Made by a program: the position numbers and the translations under genes
Shown here: piece after piece, positions 1-6,889 of the stretch
Numbering within the stretch: the stretch's first letter is position 1
How the letters are laid out: every line of letters starts with the position of its first letter
The notes under the pieces: generated by a model
Seen by the model: only the letters and a program-made list of their open reading frames with translations
The model's database searches: none
Told to the model about the DNA's origin: nothing
Assembly: GCA_017443235.1 (NCBI GenBank)
Contig: JAFSOV010000009.1
Coordinates: 1-60,360, forward strand
Source of the DNA: Alphaproteobacteria bacterium
GTDB lineage: Bacteria; Pseudomonadota; Alphaproteobacteria; Rs-D84
DNA length: 60,360 bases
Direction of reading: 5' to 3'

Positions 1-48
1 ATACAAAATAAAAATCTTTTGTTCATTGTGTGTTCCTTTTTTTTAATT

Positions 49-94
49 CCCCTTCACGTTGTGAAGGGGGGGGACCGCGGAACGCGGTGGGGTA
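49..94. repeat. GC-rich double-hairpin repeat
   Basis: Two perfect hairpins in tandem. CCCCTTCAC at 49-57 pairs with GTGAAGGGG at 61-69, and ACCGCG at 74-79 pairs with CGCGGT at 83-88. The sequence ends in GGGGTAG, the complement of the CTACCCC that opens the copies at 131 and 982, so this looks like the same family in the opposite orientation. The six-frame readings across it show no protein character. Confidence 0.6.
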
Positions 95-130
95 GACATT
101 GGCGCATCCGCGCACCCATGCAACGCACAG

Positions 131-220
131 GCAACTACCCCGCCACCGCTGGTGGCCCTCCCCTTCTGGGGCCACCCCAAAAAATTTCATTTTTCGGGGA
201 CCCCGGTATAAGAAGGGGAC
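131..220. repeat. Dispersed intergenic hairpin repeat, copy A
   Basis: Begins GCAACTACCCCGCCACC and ends AAGAAGGGGACTTA. GCCACC at 142-147 pairs with GGTGGC at 151-156, and CCCCTTCT at 160-167 pairs with AGAAGGGG at 211-218. The same opening and closing words occur at 982-1077. It abuts the stop codon of the secreted-protein gene at 221. This type of CTACCCC/GGGGACT hairpin is a dispersed intergenic repeat; its function is unknown. Confidence 0.65.
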
Positions 221-787
221 TTATTGATTTTCAGGTACATATGTCCCCGATAGGTTATTTACATTCCACAACACGCATTCACTGGTTGTGTCGCCCGGTG
301 TTGCATATGTATTGCACGTTATATGCGCATTAAATGCATTCGCCGCCGCCGCGTTCACATGTTGTGCCTGGACCAAGGATGTTGTTTGACCACTGTATGA
401 ATTTGAACCGTTATAAACCGATGCCGAACCAACCGAACCCGCCGTCCCGGTATATGTCACCAAATTGCCACTGGTCCCCGCCGAAATTATGTCCTGTCTA
501 TCCTGCAATGCGGAATTTATCGCGCCAACCGTCACCAATTCATCACCTTCGTCATAATTACTAACATCGGTTATTATCGCGCGCATGCCGATTTCACCGT
601 CATCCTCGCCATTTTCATCGTTCGGATACATTACGACATAATCGCCCGATTGCGCCGGAATTTTTGCCTGCTTGGTGGCAACAACATTATCAACGTAATC
701 CCGCGACGTAACGGTTGAACTTGTTGCATATGCATTTAGTGATAAAACGGATGCAATCGCACCCAGTGTAAGAATTGAAACCCTCAT
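221..787 (-). CDS. Secreted protein of unknown function, paralogue 1
   Basis: 188 residues, not matched to a named family. Residues 1-21 are a clear Sec signal peptide: basic start, hydrophobic core LTLGAIASVLSL, then cleavage after AYA. The mature chain is rich in Ser, Thr, Asn and Gly. It carries YVD and KIPA motifs soon after the signal, a GEIGMRAI segment, and two C-terminal cysteines ending in ECVLW. The paralogue at 19750-20349 has the same order: YVD, KIPA, GERGI, then a C-terminal Cys pair ending CLLW. The start is ATG at 785-787, preceded by the strong site AAGGAAGGG. Upstream lies the inverted-repeat element at 828-942. It is probably periplasmic or on the cell surface, and a variable surface protein is a reasonable guess only. 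Confidence 0.75.
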   Translation of the reverse strand: MRVSILTLGAIASVLSLNAYATSSTVTSRDYVDNVVATKQAKIPAQSGDYVVMYPNDENGEDDGEIGMRAIITDVSNYDEGDELVTVGAINSALQDRQDIISAGTSGNLVTYTGTAGSVGSASVYNGSNSYSGQTTSLVQAQHVNAAAANAFNAHITCNTYATPGDTTSECVLWNVNNLSGTYVPENQ

Positions 788-827
788 ATTCCCTTCCTTT
801 GTTGTGCTTGTTTATGTATGCATATAT

Positions 828-942
828 GGTAACAAAAAAGGTACCTTTTTGTCCGCCATTTTTGCCAAAAATTGGACCATTGAAATTACTGAGAATTTTT
901 TTTGAAAAAAGTGATGGACAAAAAGGTACGTTTTTTGTGACC
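828..942. repeat. Inverted-repeat element, copy 1 (possible invertible switch)
   Basis: Two 27-bp arms, 828-854 and 916-942, in inverted orientation around a 61-bp AT-rich centre. They match at all but two or three positions. Each arm is itself a near-palindrome: ACAAAAA and TTTTTGT half-sites flank a short core reading GGTACC on the left and CGTACC on the right (reverse complement). The 27-bp size, paired half-sites and short core resemble sites of tyrosine recombinases. A sister element with a different core lies at 20379-20490. Both lie between the terminator of an upstream operon and the start of a secreted-protein gene. A stable RNA hairpin or a miniature transposable element is an alternative. 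Confidence 0.6.
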
Positions 943-955
943 AGGTTTGAATATA

Positions 956-981
956 AAAACCGGCGGATTTCCGCCGGTTTT
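956..981 (-). terminator. Intrinsic terminator of gltX-trhA operon
   Basis: AAAACCGGCGGA at 956-967 pairs perfectly with TCCGCCGGTTTT at 970-981 around a 2-nt loop. Read leftward, the stem is followed by a T run, so it would end transcription coming from trhA. The palindrome also works in the other direction. Confidence 0.7.
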
Positions 982-1077
982 GCAACTACCCCGCCACCGG
1001 CCATCACCCACAAAAAACTTTGTTTTTTGCGGGGCCCGATACGTGGCCCTCCCCTTCTTGATAAGAAGGGGACTTAC
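982..1077. repeat. Dispersed intergenic hairpin repeat, copy B
   Basis: Opens GCAACTACCCCGCCACC and closes with CCCCTTCTT at 1051-1059 paired to AAGAAGGGG at 1063-1071, then ACTTACC. It shares opening and closing words with the copy at 131-220; the middle differs. It occupies the space between the terminator at 956 and the trhA stop codon. Confidence 0.65.
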
Positions 1078-1086
1078 CACTATCTA

Positions 1087-1839
1087 CTAAACCGCAATGT
1101 CAAGTATCGCGCCATACAGCACCGCAAAGAAAAAGCACACCGTCCCGCCAATTACAAACAGGTGCCAAATGGCATGCGAAAACTTTAACCGCCGCCACAA
1201 ATAAAATATCACACCAAAACTGTACGCCAGGCCGCCCGCCAAGATAAACCACAACCCACGTGGCGAAATATTTTTCAACATTGCCGGCAATATAAACAGC
1301 AACGTCCAACCCATTATTAAATACAGGCCAACAACCCACTTTGGTTGCTGACGCGGATTACGAATTTTTACAATCGCCCCCCAAATAACAATCGCCCACA
1401 AAATTCCAAACACTGTCCAACCCAACCCGCCACGCAGGTTCACCAATAAAAACGGAGTATATGTTCCGGCAATCAATGCATATATGGCGACACTGTCCCA
1501 GACCTCGAAAAAACATTCGCTTTTACGACCAATTGTGATGTGGCACATTGTTGAACCGAAATACAGTGTGAACATTGTCGCCCCGAAAATAGCACAGGAC
1601 ACAACCGCCCACACGTTCCCATAAATCGCCGCAAACACCACCAACAGCGTTAAACCCGCAATCGCAAGTCCAATACCGATTCCGTGGGTCAAGATATTCA
1701 AAACTTCTTCGGCACGCGTTGAACGCCGTTCCCACCGAAACAGCCCCGTTGCCCGCAGGCAACGCAACATACGCGATGCGTGTTTGTCACCCCGAACATT
1801 TTTTAATTTCTTTCTAACCGCACGCAGATTTTTTGTCAT
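1087..1839 (-). CDS. trhA: Hemolysin III / TrhA family membrane protein
   Basis: 250 residues with about seven transmembrane segments after a basic N-terminal 40-residue stretch. PAQR/hemolysin III signatures are present: EEVLNILTHGIGIGLAIAG at 44-62, the Ser-x3-His pair at 96/100, Asp115 followed by IAGTYTPF, and the late His-x3-His at 222/226. The conserved Ser, Asp and His residues are the metal site of this superfamily. TrhA proteins in bacteria are linked to membrane energetics and lipid homeostasis, and the hemolysin name is historical. The start ATG overlaps the gltX TGA stop by four bases (ATGA at 1836-1839), so the two genes are translationally coupled. Confidence 0.9.
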   Translation of the reverse strand: MTKNLRAVRKKLKNVRGDKHASRMLRCLRATGLFRWERRSTRAEEVLNILTHGIGIGLAIAGLTLLVVFAAIYGNVWAVVSCAIFGATMFTLYFGSTMCHITIGRKSECFFEVWDSVAIYALIAGTYTPFLLVNLRGGLGWTVFGILWAIVIWGAIVKIRNPRQQPKWVVGLYLIMGWTLLFILPAMLKNISPRGLWFILAGGLAYSFGVIFYLWRRLKFSHAIWHLFVIGGTVCFFFAVLYGAILDIAV

Positions 1840-3419
1840 TTCAACGCCACCTTTATCCTTTGCTGCACTCTTTCTTTGCCCATCACTTGCATAATCGAAT
1901 AAAGGTCCGGCGTGTTTGTCCGACCCGAAAGGGCCACACGCAGATTCATCGCAACATCGCCATTTTTTACCCCCGCGCGATTCGCAATTTCAACAATTTT
2001 ATTCCACCAAGTATCTTTATCATCCGCAATATTAAATGTATCCAAAAACGCATTTAGCACATCGCGGTTATATGCGTATTCGGTGTTCGGCACAAACAAT
2101 TCATCAAAGAAAAATTCTACGATTTCCAATGTCTGGCGCCATGTAATAAAATCTTTACGCACACGTTTCGGGTTGTCGCGTTCAATCGCCAAAACATTGG
2201 TTAAATACGCCTGGTCTGCGACCTGACTTTTTTGTTTTTCATCGCCATATTCATTCGCCCAATCTGTCACAGATTTCACCAAATCTGGAACCGCCATCGC
2301 ACCAATATATTCTTTGGCCCACCATTCCAATTTTTTCATATCGAACAACGCGCCCGACATAGGAATTTTTTTAGGCTTGATTGCATATTCCCAGATTGTT
2401 TTCACCGTGCCTTTTAATTTTGCCTCTTCATATCCCGACGCCGCAATATTCCCAAGGTATTCCAACACCGCGCCCGTCGGCCACCCATCGGCCAAGAAAA
2501 ATGCGACATTGCTTTCGGGATCTTTGCGTTTTGATAATTTGCGTTGCTTGCCCGTTTCGCTATCGATTTTATCAATCGTAGATGTATGAATATACATCGG
2601 CGGTTGCCATCCCATCATACGAAATAATTGTGTATGCAATGGCAATGACGGCAACCATTCTTCCCCACGAATAACATGTGTGGTGCGCATAAAATGGTCA
2701 TCGCACAGGTGCGCAAAATGATAGGTTGGCAACCCATCATTCGATTTAATTAAAACAATATCTTCATTGTTTTCCGGAAACCCGATTGAACCGCGCACTG
2801 CATCTTTACAGAAAATGCGCCGTGCCGAATCACCGGTCGAATACAAACGAATCGTCGGCACCGCACCGTTATCCATGCGCCGAATAATCTCGTCCGGGGT
2901 AATATCGCGGTCACGTGCAAATTCGCCATATATGCCGGTGGCAAAGCCCGCCGCGGATTGTTCGCCGCGAATGCGTTCCATATCGTCCGCGGTTAAAAAG
3001 CATGGGTATGCACGCCCGGTTCGCAACAATTCCGCCGCAACCGAATGATAAATATCTTTGCGTTGCGATTGATAATATGGCCCGTATTCAGGCATATCGT
3101 TATACGTTATTCCAAATTTATTCAAAGAATCTATTATCAATTGGACCGCATCTTTGACCTCGCGTTTGGTGTCCGTGTCTTCTATACGCAACATAAACAC
3201 GCCACCGGTATCATACGCAAGTTTGGAATCTATCAATGCCTGGTACAGGCCGCCAAGGTGCATATACCCGGTCGGGCTTGGTGCGAAACGCGTCACCATG
3301 GCACCGTCCGGCAAATTGCGTGGCGGGAATTTTTCTTCTAATTCCGCCAAAGTATATTTTGGCGCCGCGCCCAAAACGCGTGCGATTAAATCTTCCGATA
3401 GACCTGGTCTCATAATCAA
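1836..3419 (-). CDS. gltX: Glutamyl-tRNA synthetase, long Firmicutes-like form
   Basis: Charges tRNA-Glu with glutamate. 527 residues. The class I signatures are PSPTGYMHLGG (about 47-57, the HIGH motif), RIEDTD at 78-83, and KLSKRKD at 294-300 (the KMSKS loop). It is about 50 residues longer than the usual alphaproteobacterial enzyme. An N-terminal lead ends FPPRNLPDGAMVTRFAPSP, and there are internal blocks YGPYYQSQRKDIY and FPENNEDIVLIKS. This block pattern recalls the roughly 550-residue GltX common in clostridia, so transfer is suspected. ATG starts exist at residues 1 and 3. Whether it charges only tRNA-Glu or also tRNA-Gln cannot be told from this window. Confidence 0.93.
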   Translation of the reverse strand: MIMRPGLSEDLIARVLGAAPKYTLAELEEKFPPRNLPDGAMVTRFAPSPTGYMHLGGLYQALIDSKLAYDTGGVFMLRIEDTDTKREVKDAVQLIIDSLNKFGITYNDMPEYGPYYQSQRKDIYHSVAAELLRTGRAYPCFLTADDMERIRGEQSAAGFATGIYGEFARDRDITPDEIIRRMDNGAVPTIRLYSTGDSARRIFCKDAVRGSIGFPENNEDIVLIKSNDGLPTYHFAHLCDDHFMRTTHVIRGEEWLPSLPLHTQLFRMMGWQPPMYIHTSTIDKIDSETGKQRKLSKRKDPESNVAFFLADGWPTGAVLEYLGNIAASGYEEAKLKGTVKTIWEYAIKPKKIPMSGALFDMKKLEWWAKEYIGAMAVPDLVKSVTDWANEYGDEKQKSQVADQAYLTNVLAIERDNPKRVRKDFITWRQTLEIVEFFFDELFVPNTEYAYNRDVLNAFLDTFNIADDKDTWWNKIVEIANRAGVKNGDVAMNLRVALSGRTNTPDLYSIMQVMGKERVQQRIKVALK

Positions 3420-3458
3420 ATCCTTGTGTTTCTAATATTTGCATTCTATACTAAATAT

Positions 3459-4088
3459 ATGGAAAAACAAGAAATAAGAACATTTGGTCGCCGTCACGGC
3501 AAAAAATTATCCCCGCGCAAGGCGCGCCTGGTTCAAACTGTATTACCGAAAATCACGCCAAACGAATCGGAAAATGCGGACATTTTGGAAATCGGATTCG
3601 GTGCCGGCGAACACGTCTGTGAATTGGCATCAGACAACCCGGGCAAAATCATCATTGGCGCCGAACCATTTGAAAACGGTGTGGCCGCCTTGCTGTCCCG
3701 CATTTGCGATGAAAACGACAATATATTGCCCGAATATAAAAACATTCGAATATGGCCGGACGATGTGCGTTTAATTTTGAATCAAAATAAATTTTCGTTT
3801 TCTGAAATCTGGGTCTTGCACCCCGACCCATGGCCCAAGGCACGCCATGAAAAACGCCGCCTTTTGAACCCGATATTTTTAAATTTATTATCGGAAAACA
3901 TGGCGCAAAGTGGGAAAATCATAATCGGCACAGACCATTGGGAATACTATGATTGGATTTTGTCGGGGATACAAGACACGAAACTTGTCGTGTGCGATTT
4001 TGAACACGAAACCATACAAACCCGATATCAAAAGAAAAATATGGCACACACATCCGAAACAAAATACATGATTTTATGTAAAAAATAG
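3459..4088 (+). CDS. trmB: tRNA (guanine-46-N7) methyltransferase
   Basis: 209 residues from the ATG at 3459; the reading frame extends upstream to 3426, but FGRRHGKKLSP close to this start matches the usual N-terminus of TrmB. The SAM-binding loop is DILEIGFGAGEH. The family signature appears as HPDPWPKARHEKRRLL (the usual form is FPDPWPKKRH.KRRL), followed by a GTDHWEYYDW segment. It methylates N7 of G46 in the variable loop of tRNAs. It is divergent from gltX with only 39 bases between the starts, so the two promoters must overlap. Confidence 0.95.
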   Translation: MEKQEIRTFGRRHGKKLSPRKARLVQTVLPKITPNESENADILEIGFGAGEHVCELASDNPGKIIIGAEPFENGVAALLSRICDENDNILPEYKNIRIWPDDVRLILNQNKFSFSEIWVLHPDPWPKARHEKRRLLNPIFLNLLSENMAQSGKIIIGTDHWEYYDWILSGIQDTKLVVCDFEHETIQTRYQKKNMAHTSETKYMILCKK

Positions 4089-4092
4089 TTTT

Positions 4093-4773
4093 CTATTTTT
4101 TCAAAAACACGCGCATATTTTTTATCAATTCAGGCCGCATTTTTTCGACCAAACGTAAAACCTGGGCCACGCGCAGCATATTTTTACCAAACATCAAATG
4201 TAAATCTGCATTCAAATTCCATTTTTCCAACATATCAAACACCCGCCCAACAAAGTTGGAATTTGGATTAAATTTATCTGTATGCCCAACAATCAAAATG
4301 GAATCAGGCCGAATTTTCGACAACGCATTAAATACATCAACCCAATTTATATTTTCTGTATCATCTAAATCTATACCAATCGCAAGATATTTATCAAAAA
4401 ACAAATCGTCCCTGATATGCCGCACCGCATCAACAAATTCCGTAATCTGGGAACACGGAATAAAAACCTGAACCCCACCTGCGCCATTCCTGAATGTTGC
4501 GGCCACATCCTTAGCAAACCCGGATATTGCGGCATCGATATCTTGATTTTTTTCAATCTTGAAATTAAACCTGGTTAAAATTTTTATATTTTTTCCCTCG
4601 ACCCAGGGCCAGAAAATTTTTACCGCATCGGCAGGCACAGAAACAAACGGAACCGTCCCGGCAATCGCGATATCTGCATTGGACGCCAAATCGGCGGTGT
4701 CCATAACATCGTCATCAATCCACATTACTGTAAATGGTTTAATGTCATCAAAAATAACATCCGTTTTTATCAT
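4093..4773 (-). CDS. Unrecognised cytosolic protein
   Basis: About 226 residues from the ATG at 4771-4773. An in-frame ATG at 4810-4812 would add 13 residues but lies upstream of a likely TATGAT -10 box for this gene. No signal peptide or membrane helix is seen. Alternating hydrophobic beta strands and helices (IDLDDTENINWVDVFNAL, PDSILIVGHTDKF) suggest an alpha/beta fold, perhaps barrel-like, but no family motif is recognised. Two runs of acidic residues (WIDDDVMDTADL, GIDLDD) are notable. It converges with trmB, four bases apart. Confidence 0.6.
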   Translation of the reverse strand: MIKTDVIFDDIKPFTVMWIDDDVMDTADLASNADIAIAGTVPFVSVPADAVKIFWPWVEGKNIKILTRFNFKIEKNQDIDAAISGFAKDVAATFRNGAGGVQVFIPCSQITEFVDAVRHIRDDLFFDKYLAIGIDLDDTENINWVDVFNALSKIRPDSILIVGHTDKFNPNSNFVGRVFDMLEKWNLNADLHLMFGKNMLRVAQVLRLVEKMRPELIKNMRVFLKK

Positions 4774-4816
4774 AACACTTTTTACTTTATCATAAATGTG
4801 ATATAATTTCATCGAA

Positions 4817-5728
4817 ATGACAAAAAAATTTGGGAATCTTTTATTAAGTCTTTTATGGTTGATGACTGTCACGTTGGCGACAACGTTCTGGATGAACATT
4901 AAATACGGGTTCAATATATTTTCTGCGGCGCATTGGGCATACCTGTCCGAGCTCCAGGCGTATCGAACCAACATAAAACCGGATTTTTATATATCGCTTA
5001 TCTTGGCAATTGTTATCGGCCTGGTTGGATTGTATTTTTTGGCGCGCCCAAAAATGCGAACGTTTTTCATCGAACCGTCGCAAATGCCGCCACCGCCCCA
5101 GGTGGACACCCCAAATATTTTCAACCTGCAACGGCCTGTTGAATCTATAAAACAACAACCGGACGAGCAAACCACACCCCGCGCGCCCCAGATAAACATT
5201 GCACGTCCAATGTCACCAACGAGCATATCGCGGTCGCGCCCGGCACCACAACAAAACAATACTGCCTATGTTCCGGCACCAAAAATAACACCGGCCGACC
5301 CGGCCGTTTCGCCACATTTGGCGGAAATTTCCGGCATATTGGATGCGGCGGGGTATATCATAAAGCCGTGCGCACGTATTGGAAAACTGGTAAAACCCGT
5401 TGTTGCATTGTCGTATGACCAAACAATTTGGGTATGCACGGAAAACGTTTCGGGGGCCGATGTGTTGGATGCGCTGCAAACTTTGATTGCCGTTTTTGAT
5501 GATACACTTGGGGACAGCGCCAACGACCTTACGGTTCGCGGATGCATAATAAATTCGACCGCGCCAACGGAAAACCCGGAACTAATCGAAACATTCAATA
5601 CGATTGACGAATTCCAAGAATTTATAAACAATCACCCAAACACCAAACCGGATGATTATGACCAAGACCTGTTTGACGCAATATCAACCTATATTGGAAC
5701 CGTCACAAATTACATAGGGAAACAGTAA
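4817..5728 (+). CDS. Two-helix membrane protein with Pro-rich linker and C-terminal domain
   Basis: 303 residues, family not recognised. Transmembrane helices lie at about 8-28 (LLLSLLWLMTVTLATTFWMN) and 57-76 (FYISLILAIVIGLVGLYFLA). A disordered Pro/Gln-rich linker spans about 90-160, and a folded C-terminal domain of about 140 residues includes SYDQTIWVCTENVSGADVLDAL. By the positive-inside rule the C-terminus most likely faces the cytoplasm. A TATAAT at 4802-4807 puts transcription start only a few bases before the ATG. The stop shares one base with the next start (TAATG), so it is the first gene of a coupled unit of three or four. Confidence 0.7.
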   Translation: MTKKFGNLLLSLLWLMTVTLATTFWMNIKYGFNIFSAAHWAYLSELQAYRTNIKPDFYISLILAIVIGLVGLYFLARPKMRTFFIEPSQMPPPPQVDTPNIFNLQRPVESIKQQPDEQTTPRAPQINIARPMSPTSISRSRPAPQQNNTAYVPAPKITPADPAVSPHLAEISGILDAAGYIIKPCARIGKLVKPVVALSYDQTIWVCTENVSGADVLDALQTLIAVFDDTLGDSANDLTVRGCIINSTAPTENPELIETFNTIDEFQEFINNHPNTKPDDYDQDLFDAISTYIGTVTNYIGKQ

Positions 5729-6234
5729 TGCAGTGGACCCAGTCAACCGCAGAAAAGCGTTTAAGTGATTTGAAAATGTCGGATTTACCGATTGTACCGA
5801 TTCAGCCACATATTGTAGCGGTGGAACCCGATTGGTTTCAAAAATATCGTTCTATATGTCGTGAATTTATGAAATCGCTTTCGGATTCTGTCCAAGAACT
5901 TGCAATGATGAATCTTGACCGTGATGAATTTATGAATCTGCTTATGGGACGTGAAATTCCGGACAATTTATCGATACGATTTCGCACACCTTTGATATGG
6001 GGCGGAAAATTAGAAGTTGAAAATTTATTTATGTGCTTTACATTTCCGCAATCACAAAATATCGACAGATTCATTATGGAACAAAGTGGGAATGAAACAA
6101 TATGGTTACCAAACCCGGTAAAAAAAATATATATGCCGATACATTCAACCATATCCGGCAATGGCGGGAACGCGGTATCTGACCGACTTAGTCAAATGGC
6201 CGCAAATATCGCCGCAAACCGTCGCAACCCTTAG
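5728..6234 (+). CDS. Unrecognised protein coupled to the membrane gene
   Basis: 168 residues, no known family seen. The N-terminus is polar, followed by a helical middle (SICREFMKSLSDSVQELAMMNLDRDEF), a beta-rich part with FRTPLIWGGKLEVENLF, and a tail LPNPVKKIYMPIHS followed by a Gly/Asn-rich stretch. There is no signal peptide or transmembrane helix. Its ATG shares a base with the stop of the 303-residue membrane protein, which argues for a joint function. It is followed nine bases later by a SUKH-like protein. A toxin or effector role is possible given that neighbour, but no catalytic motif is visible. Confidence 0.6.
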   Translation: MQWTQSTAEKRLSDLKMSDLPIVPIQPHIVAVEPDWFQKYRSICREFMKSLSDSVQELAMMNLDRDEFMNLLMGREIPDNLSIRFRTPLIWGGKLEVENLFMCFTFPQSQNIDRFIMEQSGNETIWLPNPVKKIYMPIHSTISGNGGNAVSDRLSQMAANIAANRRNP

Positions 6235-6243
6235 GGCACAAAA

Positions 6244-6681
6244 ATGATGACTCAACAAGAATTTTTAAGCATATTAAAACAACGTGGCGCCGCATTTGCA
6301 CCACCGTCACCCATTGGCAGTATAAATATCATAAATGTGAACCTGCAAAAAATTCGTGCGGCGACATTGCCAAATTTTATAATCGAACTGTATAAAGTAT
6401 GTGGCGGAATCAAGTTAGGCAACGGATATATTTTTGGTCCATTGCCGTTCGGCAGACGGGGCAAGCATCCCGTGCCGGATATATTTAACTTAAACAATGA
6501 ATTGACCAATTTTGCGGCACTGCGCGGCAAAACAATTTTTGGTCGAAATGATTTATTTTGGTTTGCATTTGATTCCTTTGGTAATTGCACAATGTTAGAT
6601 AACCTGGGACTGAATGTATTACGAAAATATGATGACCCATATCGTGCAATGTTGGATTGTTTAATCGGCGGGAAAATATAA
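6244..6681 (+). CDS. SMI1/KNR4 (SUKH)-like protein
   Basis: 145 residues preceded by AGGGCAC. The core LPNFIIELYKVCGGIKLGNGYIFGP resembles the SUKH pattern of Leu-Pro, helix, aromatic-x-x-x-Gly-Gly and strand. It continues with LFWFAFDSFGNCTMLD, like the strand-turn-strand of SMI1/YrhA proteins. In bacteria SUKH proteins are often immunity partners of secreted or contact-dependent toxins; here the partner would be one of the two upstream products. The assignment rests on a weak motif match. A structural comparison with SUKH folds would decide it. Confidence 0.5.
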   Translation: MMTQQEFLSILKQRGAAFAPPSPIGSINIINVNLQKIRAATLPNFIIELYKVCGGIKLGNGYIFGPLPFGRRGKHPVPDIFNLNNELTNFAALRGKTIFGRNDLFWFAFDSFGNCTMLDNLGLNVLRKYDDPYRAMLDCLIGGKI

Positions 6682-6682
6682 T

Positions 6683-6886
6683 ATGAAAAAAATATCTGTA
6701 TCTTTGTCGGGCCACCAAACCAGTGTATCATTGGAAAATGAATTCGTCATCGCACTGCGCGAAATTGCAAAACGGCGTCAAATGTCGGTTGCCGCACTTA
6801 TCGCCGAAATAGATGGCTCACGCAGACTTGGTGACAATTTATCATCAACCATACGCGTATGGATTTTGAACTATTTTCGCCGGTAA
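6683..6886 (+). CDS. Ribbon-helix-helix protein (RHH_4 type)
   Basis: 67 residues. The pattern is typical of the alphaproteobacterial RHH_4 family: a strand SVSLSGHQTSVSLENEF, a helix ALREIAKRRQMSVAALIAEID, and an ending NLSSTIRVWILNYFRR. This is a small, dimeric, probably DNA-binding fold. It starts two bases after the SUKH-like gene stop behind GGGAAAATATAAT, so it is probably in the same transcript. It may autoregulate the unit, although RHH_4 genes also occur alone in these bacteria. It converges with the ybeY-lnt gene, three bases away. Confidence 0.85.
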   Translation: MKKISVSLSGHQTSVSLENEFVIALREIAKRRQMSVAALIAEIDGSRRLGDNLSSTIRVWILNYFRR

Positions 6887-6889
6887 TTT

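Noticed and set aside
49..220. Possible CRISPR array at the left edge
   Set aside because: Repeat units are hairpins in opposite orientations without regular spacers; no cas gene in the window.
19..333. Open frames across the left-end repeats
   Set aside because: They translate hairpin repeats and the complement of the secreted gene; the hairpins explain the sequence better.
5728..6234. 168-residue protein as a nuclease or pore toxin
   Set aside because: No catalytic residues or membrane segments seen; only context suggests a conflict role, so it is left unassigned.
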